Source of the DNA: an uncultured Chlamydiae bacterium
Lineage (GTDB): Bacteria > Chlamydiota > Chlamydiia > Chlamydiales > SM23-39
Reading direction: 5' to 3'
Assembly (NCBI GenBank): GCA_903864395.1
Contig: CAIPFQ010000018.1
Coordinates: 1 to 6,180, forward strand
DNA: 6,180 nucleotides
Shown here: one piece after another, positions 5,996-6,180 of the stretch
Position numbering within the stretch: position 1 is the stretch's first letter
Layout: each line of letters starts with the position of its first letter
Made by a program: the position numbers and the translations under genes
The notes under the pieces: generated by a model
Seen by the model: the letters and a program-made list of their open reading frames with translations, nothing else
Databases searched by the model: none
What the model was told of the DNA's origin: nothing

Positions 5996-6180
5996 CGCTG
6001 GATCGGTGGAGACAAGTTCATATCGAAAAGGCGGTTTTTCCTCGATAATTTCTCCATTGCGAGAAAAAACAAGCGCAGTTCCTGTGCGAACCGCAATCTC
6101 AAAGGCTCTTTGAAAACTTCTTTCATGTGCTTCTAATATTAACTCGACTTTGCAGCTTTTGTGGGCTGCCTGCCTTGGCT
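5963..6180 (-). CDS. Hypothetical protein, C-terminal part (5' end outside window)
   Basis: A minus-strand frame is open from the right edge of the window to TAG at 5963-5965, giving the last 71 residues of a protein whose start lies beyond 6180. The readable part has an amphipathic helix-like stretch (LILEAHERSFQRAFEIAV), then RTGTALVFSRNGEIIEEKPPFRYELV, which looks like two or three beta strands with a Gly turn, and a very basic end (KKKANPRRKK). I do not recognise a named family with confidence. The composition (balanced charged and hydrophobic residues, a plausible fold, no runs of rare residues) looks like real protein. The overlapping start-to-stop frames here, plus 5886-6113 and minus 5899-6126, run through miaB and look random. 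It converges with miaB, leaving only 18 bases between the stops. Membrane segments are absent in the visible part. The two other minus frames at the edge hit stops quickly. Confidence 0.7.
   Translation of the reverse strand, partial: PRQAAHKSCKVELILEAHERSFQRAFEIAVRTGTALVFSRNGEIIEEKPPFRYELVSTDPAKKKANPRRKK

Overview
The window is an ordinary housekeeping stretch of a bacterial chromosome, most likely from the phylum Chlamydiota. The best clue is the ribosomal protein S9 encoded here. Its C-terminal block reads [10 protein letters not shown]...FQFSKR, and the Phe before QFSKR is as I remember it in chlamydial S9, whereas most bacteria have Pro. L13 also resembles the chlamydial form. The LptF/LptG pair shows a Gram-negative-type envelope with lipopolysaccharide transport. 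The genus cannot be fixed from the sequence alone. I see no mobile element, tRNA, rRNA, CRISPR array or phage gene.

Left block, plus strand (1-3102): the 3' part of lptF, then lptG overlapping it by a few bases, then an M32-family metallocarboxypeptidase starting 10 bases after lptG. The spacing suggests one operon. LptF and LptG form the inner-membrane part of the Lpt exporter. The carboxypeptidase is a cytosolic zinc peptidase with no obvious link to LPS.

Middle block, minus strand (4473 down to 3099): rplM (L13), rpsI (S9), then a hotdog-fold acyl-CoA thioesterase. A good promoter lies upstream of rplM (TTGCAA, 16 bases, TATGAT with an extended TG). A perfect 12-bp hairpin lies between rpsI and the thioesterase, and its 3' arm covers the thioesterase ribosome binding site and start codon. 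The thioesterase and carboxypeptidase genes converge and share the palindrome TTAA for their two TAA stops.

Right block: miaB (plus strand) diverges from rplM across a 133-base promoter region and ends in a convincing intrinsic terminator. That terminator lies inside the C-terminal codons of a convergent minus-strand gene, whose start is beyond the right edge. This last gene has no start codon in the window, so a start-to-stop ORF search would miss it.

I find no evidence for a new multi-gene system. The points most worth a second look are the hairpin over the thioesterase start, the uncalled gene at the right edge, and the tight convergent gene ends.
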